The translations under genes and the position numbers were made by a program. Of a stretch of 64,000 nt of DNA, positions 25,901-37,160 are shown in pieces. The stretch comes from Hymenolepis diminuta (lineage: Eukaryota; Platyhelminthes; Cestoda; Cyclophyllidea; Hymenolepididae): contig CAADRB010000008.1 of assembly GCA_900708905.1 (NCBI GenBank), positions 2,128,997 through 2,192,996 of the forward strand. Direction: 5' to 3'. How positions within the stretch are numbered: the stretch's first letter is position 1; every line of letters starts with the position of its first letter. The notes below the pieces were generated by a model. The model was not told where the DNA came from, made no database searches, and worked only from the letters and a program-made list of their open reading frames with translations.

Positions 25901-28823
25901 AACAATAAGCAATTCTGTGTTGAGTATAGGCGATCATAACTGTGTAAGGATTTTTTTTCCCACAATGAATGGATGAAGATTTAAGGTCACCAAAACATTT
26001 GATCTTCAAAATTCAGTTATTTTTATTATTTATTTATTTTGGTGGTATCTCCACTTATTGTTAAATAGCAGAAAATTGTTGCATTTGCCGTTGACTCCTT
26101 GGAAGAAACTCATTTTCGACACCTTTCTCTCAATCTATCACTTGCAAAAAGTGCGCATTCTGATAAAAATTATTTCAGAGTCCTCTGATAGTGCCAGGTA
26201 TGTACAAATTATGGGGCCAAGGGTAAGCCAATGTTTATCCGAGAATTAAAATAAAACAAACCAGATGCGGAGCGAAAACTGTTGAGTTCAAGTAAAATGA
26301 TTATTGATCAACCCGTTTTTGGATAATTAGACGTCACCATTAGTGCCGTTTTCAAATCGTACCTCTCTCTAGTTCGTGTTTTTATGACTCAGATGCTTGG
26401 GATTTCTCACATTATTTCACCGTAACTTGTAGTTCTCAACCTCGCTGAATCCGAACACTTATTGTTTAATGGGAAGTAGCTGGTCGTTACCGTTATTGTT
26501 ATGACCCACAGTAAAGCAAAAAATGTACAATTTTTAATTGTGGAAAGCAACTGCCATGGAATAACGAATCGTCTTACTTTATTTGATTTTTGGATTCGGG
26601 TTGTACAATATTTGCTAAATGAACAGTTCACGTTCCTGACTTCAAATTTCACGATTCTTCCCCTGGAATTCAGCAAATGCTTGTCTGTGATGTTCAGTAC
26701 CTATTGACCTTTTTTAATAAAAAAGGGTCGATCTTGCGGCTCTAATCAATTTTATCTTCCAACTGATGAGAAAACAGGTTGATTATACACGATTTTCAGC
26801 AACTTACAGTTTTAATATAGCAGAGATGAGGAGCCTAAAATTCTTAACCCAACAGAGCTCCATAAGCTGTGTCCGCTCAAGGTGAAATTAGTTGGTTATA
26901 TTCGATATTTCCTAGAGCTTCCGTTAAGTGAAATTTACCCAAAGAATCCTCCATTTTTTGAAATTCCATATCGATTATAATAGTACATATAGACAGAATC
27001 CCTAATCGGCCTTTCAAGTATCTGATTTTCTGGATTATTGCAACGTTTACTGTGTAGTTAAAATGTGAAAACGTGTTTTTCGTGGAATATACCTTTCGTT
27101 ACACATTTGAGATGGTTTGAAACGATATCTGGTATTTAGCTTTTTCCACTACTATGAAATTACATTTATGGGTGGGCTTCGGCTTTCAAAATAATATGTA
27201 ATTTCTTGAAATTTGAGAATGGTCATCCTGCGCTTTTTCACACATTTCAGTTAATAAGTATTTAATTTGTTGCAGATTGAAATAGCTTTCATGGTTAGAA
27301 AAAGATTAATTTAATTGAAGATCGAAGTGAGAGAATTACTGTATCACATTTGCTGTCCGTACTGGTACTTCCGGTCTATGGCTCATCAATATGATTCGAT
27401 ATCCAATTGCAGATATTTATCAATAATCCATTCAGGTGCTCAGATGTATGCTTTTGATCGTATACTTCGTAATCATGGGTTTGTGCTAGAACAATTCTTA
27501 ATCTGGAGTTCGGAGATGGAGCTAATCTCTGGAATTTATTTTGATTCGAAGGTAAGAACATGTTTCTACATGTTCGAGTGTTTGTTAAAACGTAAATTTC
27601 TTTCTTATTTGTATGTTGCCCACAACAAGTCACAAAATTACAATTTTTCATCCCGGGAAGGCATATGAACACAGGGACCGGTTCAATGTTGGCTAAAAAA
27701 GGGGATCGGGTTGAGGTCGAAACCAAAATTAAGGAACCAAAAGAGTCCCTAAAATTTTTCTCCTTTGAATTCTCGTTGTACGCATTTTGCTTCTTGTATG
27801 TAATCCAGCGCTCCATATTATAATGCTCCAATGTTCAAATTTCATGATTTTGTCTTTATGTTCTTAAGTAAATTCATGGTCGCGGATTGATCGATTGATT
27901 ACTTCTGGTTGTTTGGCAACCACCTTGGACACGTTTTTCTTCTTATAACTCGGATACTAACAAACGTGATTTTGATGAAGCTGAGTGATTAAATATCTGA
28001 TGCAACTGCATGTTGACAAATATATAATCTGACTGCCATTGTAATAATGCTGGGCACCCACTGATGTACGCTAAGACTAACACTGCTCAGACCCCAGAAG
28101 GAAAATGACAAGTTATTGTAGATCAGTGATGGCTTCTTTTCATTTTATTAAGAAATTATAACTGTTTGCATATTGCTTTGAATATGTGGGGCTGACTGGC
28201 TGTGCGATTAGCCAGTAATATAGCTCTGGGAAGACCACGAGGTTCCCAAGTAAACAATATTCGAAGAATACAACGCTCGAAGAAAGAGGAGTTTACAGTA
28301 ACTTTCAATTTCTTTTCTGGACATTGGAAATATTCGGTTCTGCTCCCTATCATTATCATTTTGTGCAAATCTTTTCTCATAAATTCCTTTCTTTTAATTT
28401 TTAAGGATTTAGTACTGGAATCGAAAATGTAATTTGTTGGTTTTTTCTTTTAAAAATAGAATGGTATTATCTTTTCTCTTTATACCCTCACCGTTACAGA
28501 ATAAAGAAGTGAAATCTCCCTTCGTAATCGAAACCAACGCCACTTATATTCAAGACGTCTGCCAAGATCATGCATTCGCCACTGATCAGCCTTGTTTATC
28601 TGAAGAACATGTCAGTGGACTTTGTCGCAGTAATCCTCCCTCCGATCACAATTATTGGGCAGTTTGTATGACCGCTATGTTTGGTGATCGTCTATTGGTC
28701 AGGGACATGTCTCGTGATCTTCTCTTTAGCCTAGAGCAATGTCTCAAGGATTCCCAGGATGGCGCTAGAAGGTCACATATCGAAGCGGCTTTGGAGGTCA
28801 TTTCTATGGAATTAACTTATTAA
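19914..28823 (+). CDS. DIPK2A: DIPK2/FAM69-type divergent protein kinase (DIA1-like), 5 coding exons, 5' end not found
   Basis: Exons: 19914-20253, 21369-21639, 23594-23813, 23883-24092, 28500-28823, all GT-AG; phases join to 455 codons including stop. An N-terminal hydrophobic segment (about residues 32-51 of the visible part) looks like a signal anchor into the ER or Golgi. Then comes the family's cysteine block CPACFG...CPAF (69-80), exon 3 with NEGWPF and GACGRM, and a C-terminal cysteine-rich PIP49_C-type region ending in exon 5. Relatives (C3orf58/DIA1) are secretory-pathway proteins with a kinase fold. In exon 4 the stretch that reads I-V-D-A-E-N-V in the vertebrate protein as I remember it reads IIQARHI, so the acidic residue is missing and activity is doubtful. 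The first exon opens at an acceptor with an in-frame stop just upstream and no suitable ATG, so a 5' exon is missing. The last intron is 4407 nt and holds repeats. Confidence 0.85.
20845..21035 (+). repeat. SINE-like element with tRNA-like head, copy A (DIPK2 intron 1)
   Basis: Best-preserved copy. It has a TGTAGTGTAGCGGTTAATG head (A-box-like, 20846-20864) and GGTTTGATGTCC (B-box-like, 20890-20901), then CCGGTTAAATCTGGC, GAGTTCCAGTTTCATATC and the tail GAGTGTTGAAAAATACCTTC...GGGCTTGGAAG. No coding frame. The spacing of the two boxes fits a tRNA-derived promoter. Confidence 0.65.
26590..26900 (+). repeat. Interspersed repeat family R2, copy 3
   Basis: Aligns over about 260 bases with copy 2: TTCAAATTTCACGATTC, GTCTGTGATGTTCAG, GGTCGATCTTGCGGCT...CAATTTTATCTTCCAA, then CACGATTTTCAGCAACTTAC and AATATAGCAGAGATGAGGAG. 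It lies in the last DIPK2 intron, same orientation. Confidence 0.65.
27650..27990 (+). repeat. Interspersed repeat family R2, copy 4
   Basis: The 5' part (ATGAACACAGGGACC...GGGGATCGGGTTGAGGTCGA, GGAACCAAAAGAGTCCCTAA) matches copies 2 and 5. The 3' part (TTCAAATTTCATGATTTT, ACGTGATTTTGATGAAGC) matches copies 2 and 3. This copy links the two halves of the unit. Confidence 0.6.
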
Positions 28824-28909
28824 AAAACTTTGATTTTACGAACTACTAACTGTAATTTACCTGGTTGTCTGTTTTAACCCTAATGTAACACTCCAATTGT
28901 TTTTTTTTA

Positions 28910-28915
28910 AATAAA
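28910..28915 (+). terminator. Poly(A) signal of the DIPK2-like gene
   Basis: AATAAA 87 bases after the stop codon at 28823, following a T-run. A short 3' UTR is implied. Confidence 0.6.
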
Positions 28916-30791
28916 TTATTTGAAGTTTATTTAATATTTTCTTGATTTTAAAAGGTTTAGCATCGTATTCTCGTTCAAACTAATGTCTAATTTTTCATAA
29001 CAGTCGCGGAATGCAATGATATATTAGTAGTATTTATATCTACAGTGCTGTTTTATTTCTATCATATAGGATTTTGTTGAAGTATTCGTTTTATCCTTGA
29101 AGAGCACTTAGATATATATAAAGATTTATCGGCTAGGTAGAAGACTCTGCCTAAGCTAACACCCTTCTAACATGTAAGGACCACCATAAGCATGAAAAAG
29201 GGACAGAGTTTGTAATAGAACTAGGATAGACGATCTAGAAAACTGTGGAAAGTGGAGTGAAAATAAATTTTATTTAATTTAGGATAATTTTACAACCAAG
29301 AGAGTGTAAAGACTAACAACCAGAGGTAGACGATGTATATTTGAGGTCCTTTGGATAGTTAAATGTTAGAAGAAGAGTTGATAAGTCTCAAACATCGAGA
29401 ACATGAACTCACTCAGATACCTGGTGCTCCTGAGCCTTAAACTTTGGAATATTGCAACATGCATTATGCACGTTACTTTGAAATTGGACCACCTGGTGTA
29501 TCAGGAAATCAAATGAAGTAATGTTTTTTATGGTAACTGTACGTTGTTTTACTTGAATTTAACGGTCTCTTTTCTCCCATATTGGGACATTTTCCTATTT
29601 GTTAAATGCTTTCTCATAATTAAGTGTAGACGTTTTTGCTTTGCCGTGGTTAAAACTAATATTAATCATCATTAAAATATTTTATTTTTTACTTGATGAT
29701 AAGCTTAACTTGCTTCCCGACATAATTCTTTATATCTCAAAGACGCCGTAGATTACGTCTTAGTACTGGCTCCAACAGAGAGCAGGAAGGCAGAAAGGAG
29801 AAGTCTACATAGTTAAGAAGGAAATTTAATTATGAAATATAAATAACATGGAACATTAAACCATATTGAGATGACGTGGGAGAGGGTTTCCGCGGGGACA
29901 CGGGACACATACAGGTCAGTCTATGTAACAAAAAAAGAGGGAACTGAGTTAATGAAGGGAAATGGAGAAAATTGTCATATTGGTATAATTCAATCCGAAC
30001 AAGTTTGTTCTGGACATTAGTCTTCGAAATTATAAATGATGGAAAATTTTTTCTTATACTAATGAATATTTCACGCAAATTGCGTATTCACTTTAGCCCC
30101 TGTATCTATTTGAAAGACGGATTAGTGGTATTCTTACTCAGACGAAGCAATCCCAGACTGAATTACGTTTATCCCCTCCTTATCGCATTTTGTGTGAATA
30201 GTGTCGTACTATTTTCGAACTAATGACCTCTTCAGACGTCACAATGCAAACCACAACTCGGTCATCCCAGAGATTTCTTTGGTAAAATAGACTCGATACA
30301 GTTAAATCTAATTCGGACAAAAATGGATACAACTCGCGAAGTACTAAGTAGTAGATCTTATAGAATTATTCATTTTCGAAAATTGCTATCTCTCCATTAC
30401 AATCTGCATTATATCAGAAATGTTTTCATCATCAAGACAGTAAAATTTGCGTCTAGACCTGTCTGAATCGGAGTAATTAACTGATTTAAATCTCAGTATC
30501 GGGGTCTTCTAACCCCAATTTGATATGAAAAGTGAGGCAACTCAAATGACCAAAAAACTTCAACTGCGTTGAAGTCATTCCTTTGAGTTAATCAAGACAT
30601 CAGACCACAGAAATAAATTATTCAAACCCCACCTCTTTTACCCTTTTGCTCACACCAATGCCGTCTATCTCATCGCCTATTGGCTATTTATGCCGTAGTT
30701 AACACTTACGCACTTACGGTGTTCGACCACACTGAAAGATGGAGGTCTTTTTCACCTCCGTCCTTATTCAGAAGGCAACTACACTGTCAAA
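28916..30791. other. Intergenic stretch between the DIPK2-like and claudin-like B genes
   Basis: Mostly AT-rich. It holds one coding-like stretch (29363-29521, listed separately). No mobile element or RNA gene was recognised. The promoter of claudin-like B should lie near the 3' end, but no motif stands out. Confidence 0.5.
29363..29521 (+). pseudogene. Coding-like 50-codon stretch with one internal stop, unidentified
   Basis: From ATG 29363 the frame reads 25 codons (opening MLEEELISLKHREHE, ending GAPEP), then TAA (29438-29440), then 26 more codons (TLEYCNMHYARYFEIGPPG...) to TAA 29519. The residue mix looks like real protein, not AT-rich noise. A gtaatg donor-like site begins two bases into the last codon. 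It could be a pseudogene fragment, an exon with a sequencing error, or chance. I do not recognise the protein. Confidence 0.3.
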
Positions 30792-32604
30792 ATGAGAACA
30801 GCACGTAAACTTTGGGTCAGCCTAGTGACAGCCGGAATCTTTTGTATACTTGCTGCTATAGCAACCAACCTAACGGCGGTTATATTCCCCCATTGGATGG
30901 AATATAGTAAAGCCAATGCTGATGTATATCCCAATCGTGGAGTCCTGGAGAGTTGTAAAGGTATGTACATTCAAACAAAACTTATCTAAATCAAACAAAT
31001 ATCCTTCATGAATTTTAGCTAAATTATTCAACTCTTAACTAAAATACGATTTTAATTTTTTGGATCTCCTTCGTAAAATATTAAATAATTTTTTGGTAAG
31101 GAGATGAGAAAAAAAGTTTATTAATTAAAAGAATATTTCACACATTAGATACTGTTTCGGTTTCATTTTTGATGAAATATTTGTGACACTGTCCCAATAA
31201 TAATCTAATCCGAAGACCTGTTTTAACCAGGGTTAATTATATAATTCGATTGAGGATTTTGGGTATAAGGATATGAGTTTAAGAAATCTTTCATTAAGTC
31301 CTCAATTTTATATTGCCTGAAAATACCACTTAGTCGTTTTATGTAATTTTAGCCTCTGCTTTTTAGTAAAAAGCAAATTATTTAGTTAATGACAGTCAAA
31401 AACTAAAGTCCAGACTTACTGTAGAAAAGTATAATTGATTATCTATCCGAGGTAGAGCACTATTCAAAACAATTTAAAGGAATTTCGAATATTTCACTTA
31501 ATGAGTGAAGATTTTTACAATGGCAACATATTAATAAATACAAATTTTTATTTTATTTATCAGGAACCTTCGGAAGTGAATGTCAAACTATTTCGAATCC
31601 CTGGCTACTTTACCATGATTGTATGTTGAACATTATTATTTTACCAAAATTAATGAAATTTCTTAAAGATTTACGCTTCCAGTTGTATCCTATTTGTCAC
31701 TTTGTTATAGTGTTGGAAAATTATCATTTCACTAAATCGGGATCTTTTCATTATATAGGCATTTTATCTTCTGGAATCTGTGATGAAGCACAACAAAAGA
31801 GAACTAATGTGATTACCCGTGAGTCTGGCAATATTACAATAAGAAAATCTCAAACTCCAATCTCAATAACATTCAAATCAAATATAATTTTATATTAAAA
31901 ATCTCCTAAAGCGGCATCAAAAGATATTTAAAATTAAAAATTACCATACACTTTTCATGGCACGTAAAATTTTTTATTACGTCAGGTCTTCGGATTGTCA
32001 ACTGGACACTTCCTGTGGCCGCTCTCGGGTTAGAAACTATCACTTCATTTGCCTGCATTTTTTACCTTCTGGCTGTCCGATACTGCATGAGCAAACCCAG
32101 TGCTCAAAGTGCCCAATCATGCTTAGCCGTGTCCGGTTATCTCCTCTGGCTGTCAGGTTAAAGCCATTAGGAAATTCATTTTATTGATTATTAAGTAGTT
32201 GAATTAACTGAATTTTTCCTCTATTTCTACAGCAATCACAACTGTAATAGGAATAATATCATTCGAGGGAACATCAACTTTCGAGGGCATTACTACCAAT
32301 ATTAAAATTAAAGGAATGGCCGGAATGCTCAGACAGGCATGATGACAATAAATATTATTAGTTATAAATATTTATTTAGGAAGATTTGGAAACTTTAGAG
32401 AGAAATTACGGTCTATCATCCTACCTCAGTTGGGCGAGCGCAGGACTTGGAGTTGCAGCAAGCTGGCTCTGGATAGCTGCTTCCTTTGTGCAGCCACCGC
32501 CACATATTTCAAATCCGTCTATTTATGGATTAACAACATCGTCAACTGCTCCACTCTATCCACTTACTCCAAAACAACAGGATAAACAGAAAGCAACCAT
32601 TTAA
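30792..32604 (+). CDS. Claudin/PMP22-superfamily four-pass membrane protein (claudin-like B), 261 aa, 6 exons
   Basis: Exons: 30792-30960, 31564-31620, 31759-31818, 31986-32156, 32233-32336, 32380-32604; 786 nt with stop. Hydrophobic segments lie at about residues 8-33, 100-128, 138-162 and 200-224. The first loop has W35, then G-V-L-E-S-C55 and C63, close to the claudin W...GLW-x2-C...C signature but with Leu for the second Trp; C76 and C83 are extra. The tail is short, Pro/Ser/Thr-rich. The first five exons end in phase 1 except exon 5 (phase 0). The last intron is only 43 nt and starts with GC rather than GT. It shares the loop signature with the 319-aa protein at 5923-8769 and is probably a distant paralogue; junctional or clarin-like roles are inferred from family only. 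An AATAAA follows 150 bases after the stop. Confidence 0.83.
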
Positions 32605-32753
32605 GGGGATCATTGCAAAAATGGAAGATGAATGCATGTTAAAAATTTGACTAAATTAGGATTTTTATTTGTCTTTATGCCGAAATATTCTGTTCCGACT
32701 TTCAATGATTAAACTCAAAATTTTTATGTTTATTCTTAATTTTCGTTGAGGAA

Positions 32754-32759
32754 AATAAA
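32754..32759 (+). terminator. Poly(A) signal of claudin-like B
   Basis: AATAAA 150 bases after the stop at 32604 and 178 bases before the next gene's start codon. Confidence 0.55.
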
Positions 32760-32937
32760 TCATTATTTACTGGTAAATATCTTTTAATTATATTTTATCA
32801 AATAATTTTAATTAAACAGCTCTTAAATTTAATAGGCAATAATTACTTACATCAAATTATAGTTATGATTCAACCTTGACATTGTTAAAGCCTACTATTC
32901 ATCGTATTGCCATAGTGACACACACGGTAATATATTC

Positions 32938-33399
32938 ATGGCTGATCTCACGATAGTTAATGAGACGGTCTGTAAAAACCGTTCTAAATCGGCTGCTAGT
33001 GGAAAATTAAACTGTGGTCATAAAATAAAACCTGATTTATCTAATAAATTTCGTCCATCGGAAGTTCGGGAACTAATGCGGGAAATTATGAAGCAAAGTT
33101 TGGATAACGTGAAATATGACTACGATCAAATGCCAGGTTTTATTGCAATTATTTAATTACAAAATTTAGAACTTTCTAAAATGCTGTCAAAAAAAATTCG
33201 AGATAAACTTGTAAAGCGACAAAACTATAAGCGGTATTCCTTCCTGGTCCAAGTTATCATTGGCGAACAAAAGGGTCAGGGGGTTAAAGCTGCTTCTAGA
33301 TGCTTTTGGGATAATGATACTGATAGTTATGCAGAGGCTTATCACCTTACACCGTCTCTATTTTGTGTTGCCATCGCTTTTGGTGTTTATAACTATTAA
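32938..33399 (+). CDS. DYNLT2B: Tctex1-type dynein light chain (DYNLT2B-like), 142 aa, 2 exons
   Basis: Exons 32938-33136 and 33170-33399, split by a 33-nt GT-AG intron; 429 nt including stop. The Tctex1 fold spans about residues 38-142: FRPSEVRELMREI, a YDYDQMPELSKMLSKKI helix, VQVIIGEQKGQGVKAASRC, FWDNDTDSYAEAY and the C-terminal SLFCVAIAFGVYNY. The VVIGEQ-G-GV...SRCFWD-DTD pattern and the length fit DYNLT2B (TCTEX1D2), a light chain of the dynein-2 motor that carries intraflagellar transport in cilia, better than cytoplasmic DYNLT1 as I remember them. The first 37 residues are unconserved. The start is 333 nt after the stop of claudin-like B on the same strand, so shared transcription is possible. 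Confidence 0.88.
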
Positions 33400-35739
33400 T
33401 AATTTTAATAATGTATTTGATATAAACTATACAATTACCTATTTAACTATTATCACATATTTTAACTTCTACTGCACTGTGTTGATGTGATTTTATTTAT
33501 TATTTTTAACGCTACATTTTTCTTACACTTTTTCTAATTTGTTTTAGTTTCTTTATTTACATTTCCAAAATATATCACTTTGAAACTTTTGAGTTTTCGT
33601 TTTTTCGGTGGCAGAATTACCATCGATCAGAAATGTCATTTCGCTCATCTTACGTTGAACTTTTCTTATTTTACTCATTTGTCTTCCCTTTTATTTCTGA
33701 CATACTGCCCTTGTTTTTTTTGTACCTCACCGAATATACGGGCTTTACTATTGGTTTTTTGTACTATTGTTCTGTTTTTCTTTTGTATCAAACAAAATTT
33801 TACTTCCCGTTTAATTTTTTTGCTATTTTTCCCATGAGATTACACTAAATACATGGATAAATATGTTGCAATTTGTTATATGATAAAATGATCTCATATT
33901 CTCTTAATGCGTAGGAGATTCGTTATTATGGTTACTTATACCTAGATTCTGACCACAAGATTTAGTTTCGCTACTACTTAAGTCTTTAAGTAGAATGTTA
34001 TAATTTAAGGAAATTGCAAAACAAATAAAAAAGGAGAGATTTAGACATCCATTTGGTATGAATCTCTTACTTTAGCTCCTAATCGGCCTATGCTATATAT
34101 GAGGAGATCGGTTAACTTTCACCTGTATCTGAGTCTGATTCTGGGGACATTTGCTACGCTGTGTTCAGTCACTGAATAATCCAGAAGGAGAACACTGAAA
34201 CTGACTGCCGTCTTTCGTAGAAAGATCCTAATCTGGAGTTACATTCATAAAAAGTCTCAACTTCTAAAATCCAAGACAAGCCAAGATGACTGACTTATTT
34301 AAAGTCGACATCAAGCCGATAGCACTTGAAGCTATAAAAATATTTTTAGAAGTTCCTAGACGCGCACATCCCTGAAGTCTCGTTATGGTGAACTTTATTT
34401 GGAGGTATGAGCCCAATTTCCACGTTGTCCTTTCTTTTCTTTTGGATAACTTTGAAGTCAGAAGTTTTGTTATAATTTCTGTTAGTAGTCTGATCCGGAG
34501 GTTTTTATTTCCTTCATCGATAATAAACACCTCATTCTTTATGATGAAGTTGCTTATTCTCAACTCTGCAACCAAGATTAGTATCGAAAATCGATTTACT
34601 CTAATTGATATCAATGGATTACTCTATTCAGGGAAAGAATACTATCAGTTCATAAAAATACTACTACACAGCTGATCAGATATTCGCAAAAATACCAACA
34701 TGATCTTCACATTTTTGATAAGAAAATGAGAAAGCTACGAACAAACTTAATGGAATTGATTATACTATGCCGTAAAATAAACTTATACATCACTTAAGCG
34801 TCCGAAATCGTTGAATTAAAGCGGAAGAGTTGCAACTTAAGGCTGTAGATGAACATTACAGGTTTGGAAGAGAACGGAGTTTGCTAGTAGATGGCTATTA
34901 AGATGAAACTTAAATTGGAAATCTTGTGGGAAAAACTTAAGCTAGAATGAAACGCTACTCTTTTCTTAAATAAAGTTATTCTATTCGAACCCACTAATAT
35001 TTTTCTAATTACCAGCATAATTAAAAAATTGGGACTTGATGTTTCTCTAAATATGAGCAAGCTTCACTTCTTATTTTCCACAGCAGGACTAAAAAGTTTT
35101 ACAATCTTTCATCGTGGGGAAATATCCAAACATATAGGAAGTAGAAGTTGATTAAGGGAACTATAATCAGAGTTTAAAAGGGAGTTGTAGATTAGGTGTA
35201 GAAGTGGGAATCAGAGAATCAGAAGTACTCCATCTCATCTAACCTCAATAACCATCAAGATATCTGCTATTTCAAGTTGAAATTCTTCAGATCTATCCTT
35301 ACTTTCATCCTTTTGCTATGTGTAGGAAAAATCTAGGTGACAAGTTTTCATATGATTTTACAGCCATCCTCTTTTCACGTAATTCTTGTAACACCCATCT
35401 ACTTGACAATGAAGTTTACCGTTTGGCAGATCGCTTTTGGGTTTTTGATAATCGATTGGCCAGAGCCTTCTCATCTCACTTTCATTTGCAGAGTCGATGA
35501 CACCGAGAATCTACATACAAAATTTCTCTTTCATTTACATCTTTAAGTTGTGGTTGATGATTAATAATGCGAGGAAAGGATTCTTTCGTACGATTCATCA
35601 TCCACCTATTGCCTTCTCTCTCACCGAATACCTTAGCATCTTAACTAACTCTGCATATTCATATTTAGAGACATTTACTTTTAGTAAGTGGGATTTCAAT
35701 AGCTCTTTTGCTAGCATTTCATCTTTTCTGCGAAAACTT
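33400..35739. other. Intergenic stretch, very AT-rich, no gene seen
   Basis: Overlapping short open frames on both strands (for example near 34264-34675) show no domain. The part near 35300-35740 may be the 3' end of the LINE relic next to it, but no motif could be read. Confidence 0.45.
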
Positions 35740-37160
35740 ACTCTTAGATTCAATATTCGTCTTTATTGTTGTAAGGCAAGGTTTCTCACGGGGACTTTTG
35801 CTGCCTTTAATCTATTATCATTCAGCACTGGACTGTTTTGATGAATTTTCCTAATAATTTTGTTCGTGTTTTAATCAATAACACCGGATTTTAGGGTAGG
35901 TCGAAGTTTCAGCAGCTGTCAGTTGACCTTTATGATATTTGTTTTAACAGCATCATCAACTAGATCCTTTTCATTAAGTGGGGAGCCAAGATATGAAAAG
36001 ATATCACTCGACTGATCTTGTGGTCATTTATTTGGAGAAATAATTGATCCTGAACTGCATCAGCGCATATCTGGACTTTTATCATTTGTCATTTCCATCG
36101 CATATCTATCAAGGATAGTTTTTAAGGCTTTGAAGAAGCTGTTTAACTTTCCCAATTCATGGAGTGATAAGGCCTAGGTCATTGGCTTATTCAAGATGCC
36201 TCAATGATCATTCGAGTCCTGAATAGCTCAATAATCTGTCTTTCAAATCCTCACAAGGGCATAAACTTCATGTAATATTAACTGAAGTATTATATTGTAG
36301 AACAGCGTGCCTTCCTTAAATCCTTGTCTAACGCCTCTCTCCATAGTAAATATTTCATCCAAGTTTTTTAGTGGCCTTTCGGGAGGTTAAGGAATTGTCC
36401 AATACGATTAACTTTATTCCATGGCAGCTTGAGTTAACATAGCCTTGTTAGGATTGCACAGGTTGGAAGCGAATCAATGGCTTTGCTTAAACTAACGAAG
36501 ATGAGAAATGTTCCGCACCGATGATCAGTGGCTTTCTGAATTACTGTTCTTACAGCAAAGATAGCCTGTTCGGTAGATCTTCCAGCACAAAATCCATATT
36601 GGCTACTTTATATGCATTCTCTTATTTGGAAATTAAGTCTTTTACAGACCATTGATGCAATACATTTCCCCCACCGTAACAAGAAGGAAGACATTTCTAT
36701 ATTTAACAGGATCTCTTCTAACTCATTTGCCTTTTTAAATATTGATTACTTCAGCACCCACCCAGAATCGATGTGCTAAATACATGCCTAGCCAGCAGTC
36801 ATTAAAATATCTTAGCAGGAGTTTAGCTCCCCTTGAATAGGTCAGATAGTAATCCATCCAGTTTTGGACATTTAGACGATTTCAATCGGTATTTAGCTTG
36901 GAGGCGTTCTGTAGCATCTAAGTTTATATCCAGAGGTAGTTTCGAGGTATTATGTTTATTCGAGAAGACACTTTCCAAAATTTGAAAAATTTGGCATAAG
37001 GTCTTGCAAGAGAACTCAGATCAACAACAGACTTTTTACTTTTAGGAGTTTTCGAAATTCGACCATTAGCTTGTAAGGTCCGTCTCATTAAGTCGTAAGT
37101 TTTCCTGGGTTCATTTGAGGCTATAATTTTGGGAATATGTTCTATTTCAGCCCCCAAGAA
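35740..37160 (-). mobile_element. Decayed LINE (non-LTR) retrotransposon, reverse transcriptase region
   Basis: On the - strand, blocks appear in RT order. A linker before RT (NEPRKTYDLMRRTLQANGRIS) lies within 37157-36924. LKSSKCPKLDGLLSDLF near 36880-36835 corresponds to the K-A-P-G-P-D-G block. YGFCAGRSTEQAIFAVRTVI near 36602-36540 corresponds to the GFRPGRST block. FVSLSKAIDS near 36500-36470 corresponds to F-x-D-x-x-K-A-F-D-S, with its Asp replaced. YLGSPLNEKDLVDDAV near 35990-35945 corresponds to the post-RT YLG block. The YADD box is not readable, and there are many stops and frameshifts. The layout fits jockey/CR1/RTE-like elements; the clade is not resolved. Confidence 0.82.

Larger units (their letters stand above)
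24093..28499 (+). other. Last intron of the DIPK2-like gene (4.4 kb), repeat-bearing
   Basis: Bounded by AAG|gtgagt and ...ccgttacag. It contains two copies of the R2 repeat (26590-26900, 27650-27990). The several short open frames have no recognisable domain and are taken as chance. Confidence 0.7.

Noticed and set aside
27315..27831. Overlapping open frames of 117 and 151 codons on opposite strands
   Set aside because: They lie inside the last DIPK2 intron and partly in an R2 repeat, with no recognised domain or splice support.
35318..35841. + strand open frames of 60-114 codons
   Set aside because: They lie beside or opposite the decayed LINE, lack any domain and have AT-rich composition; best seen as chance frames.
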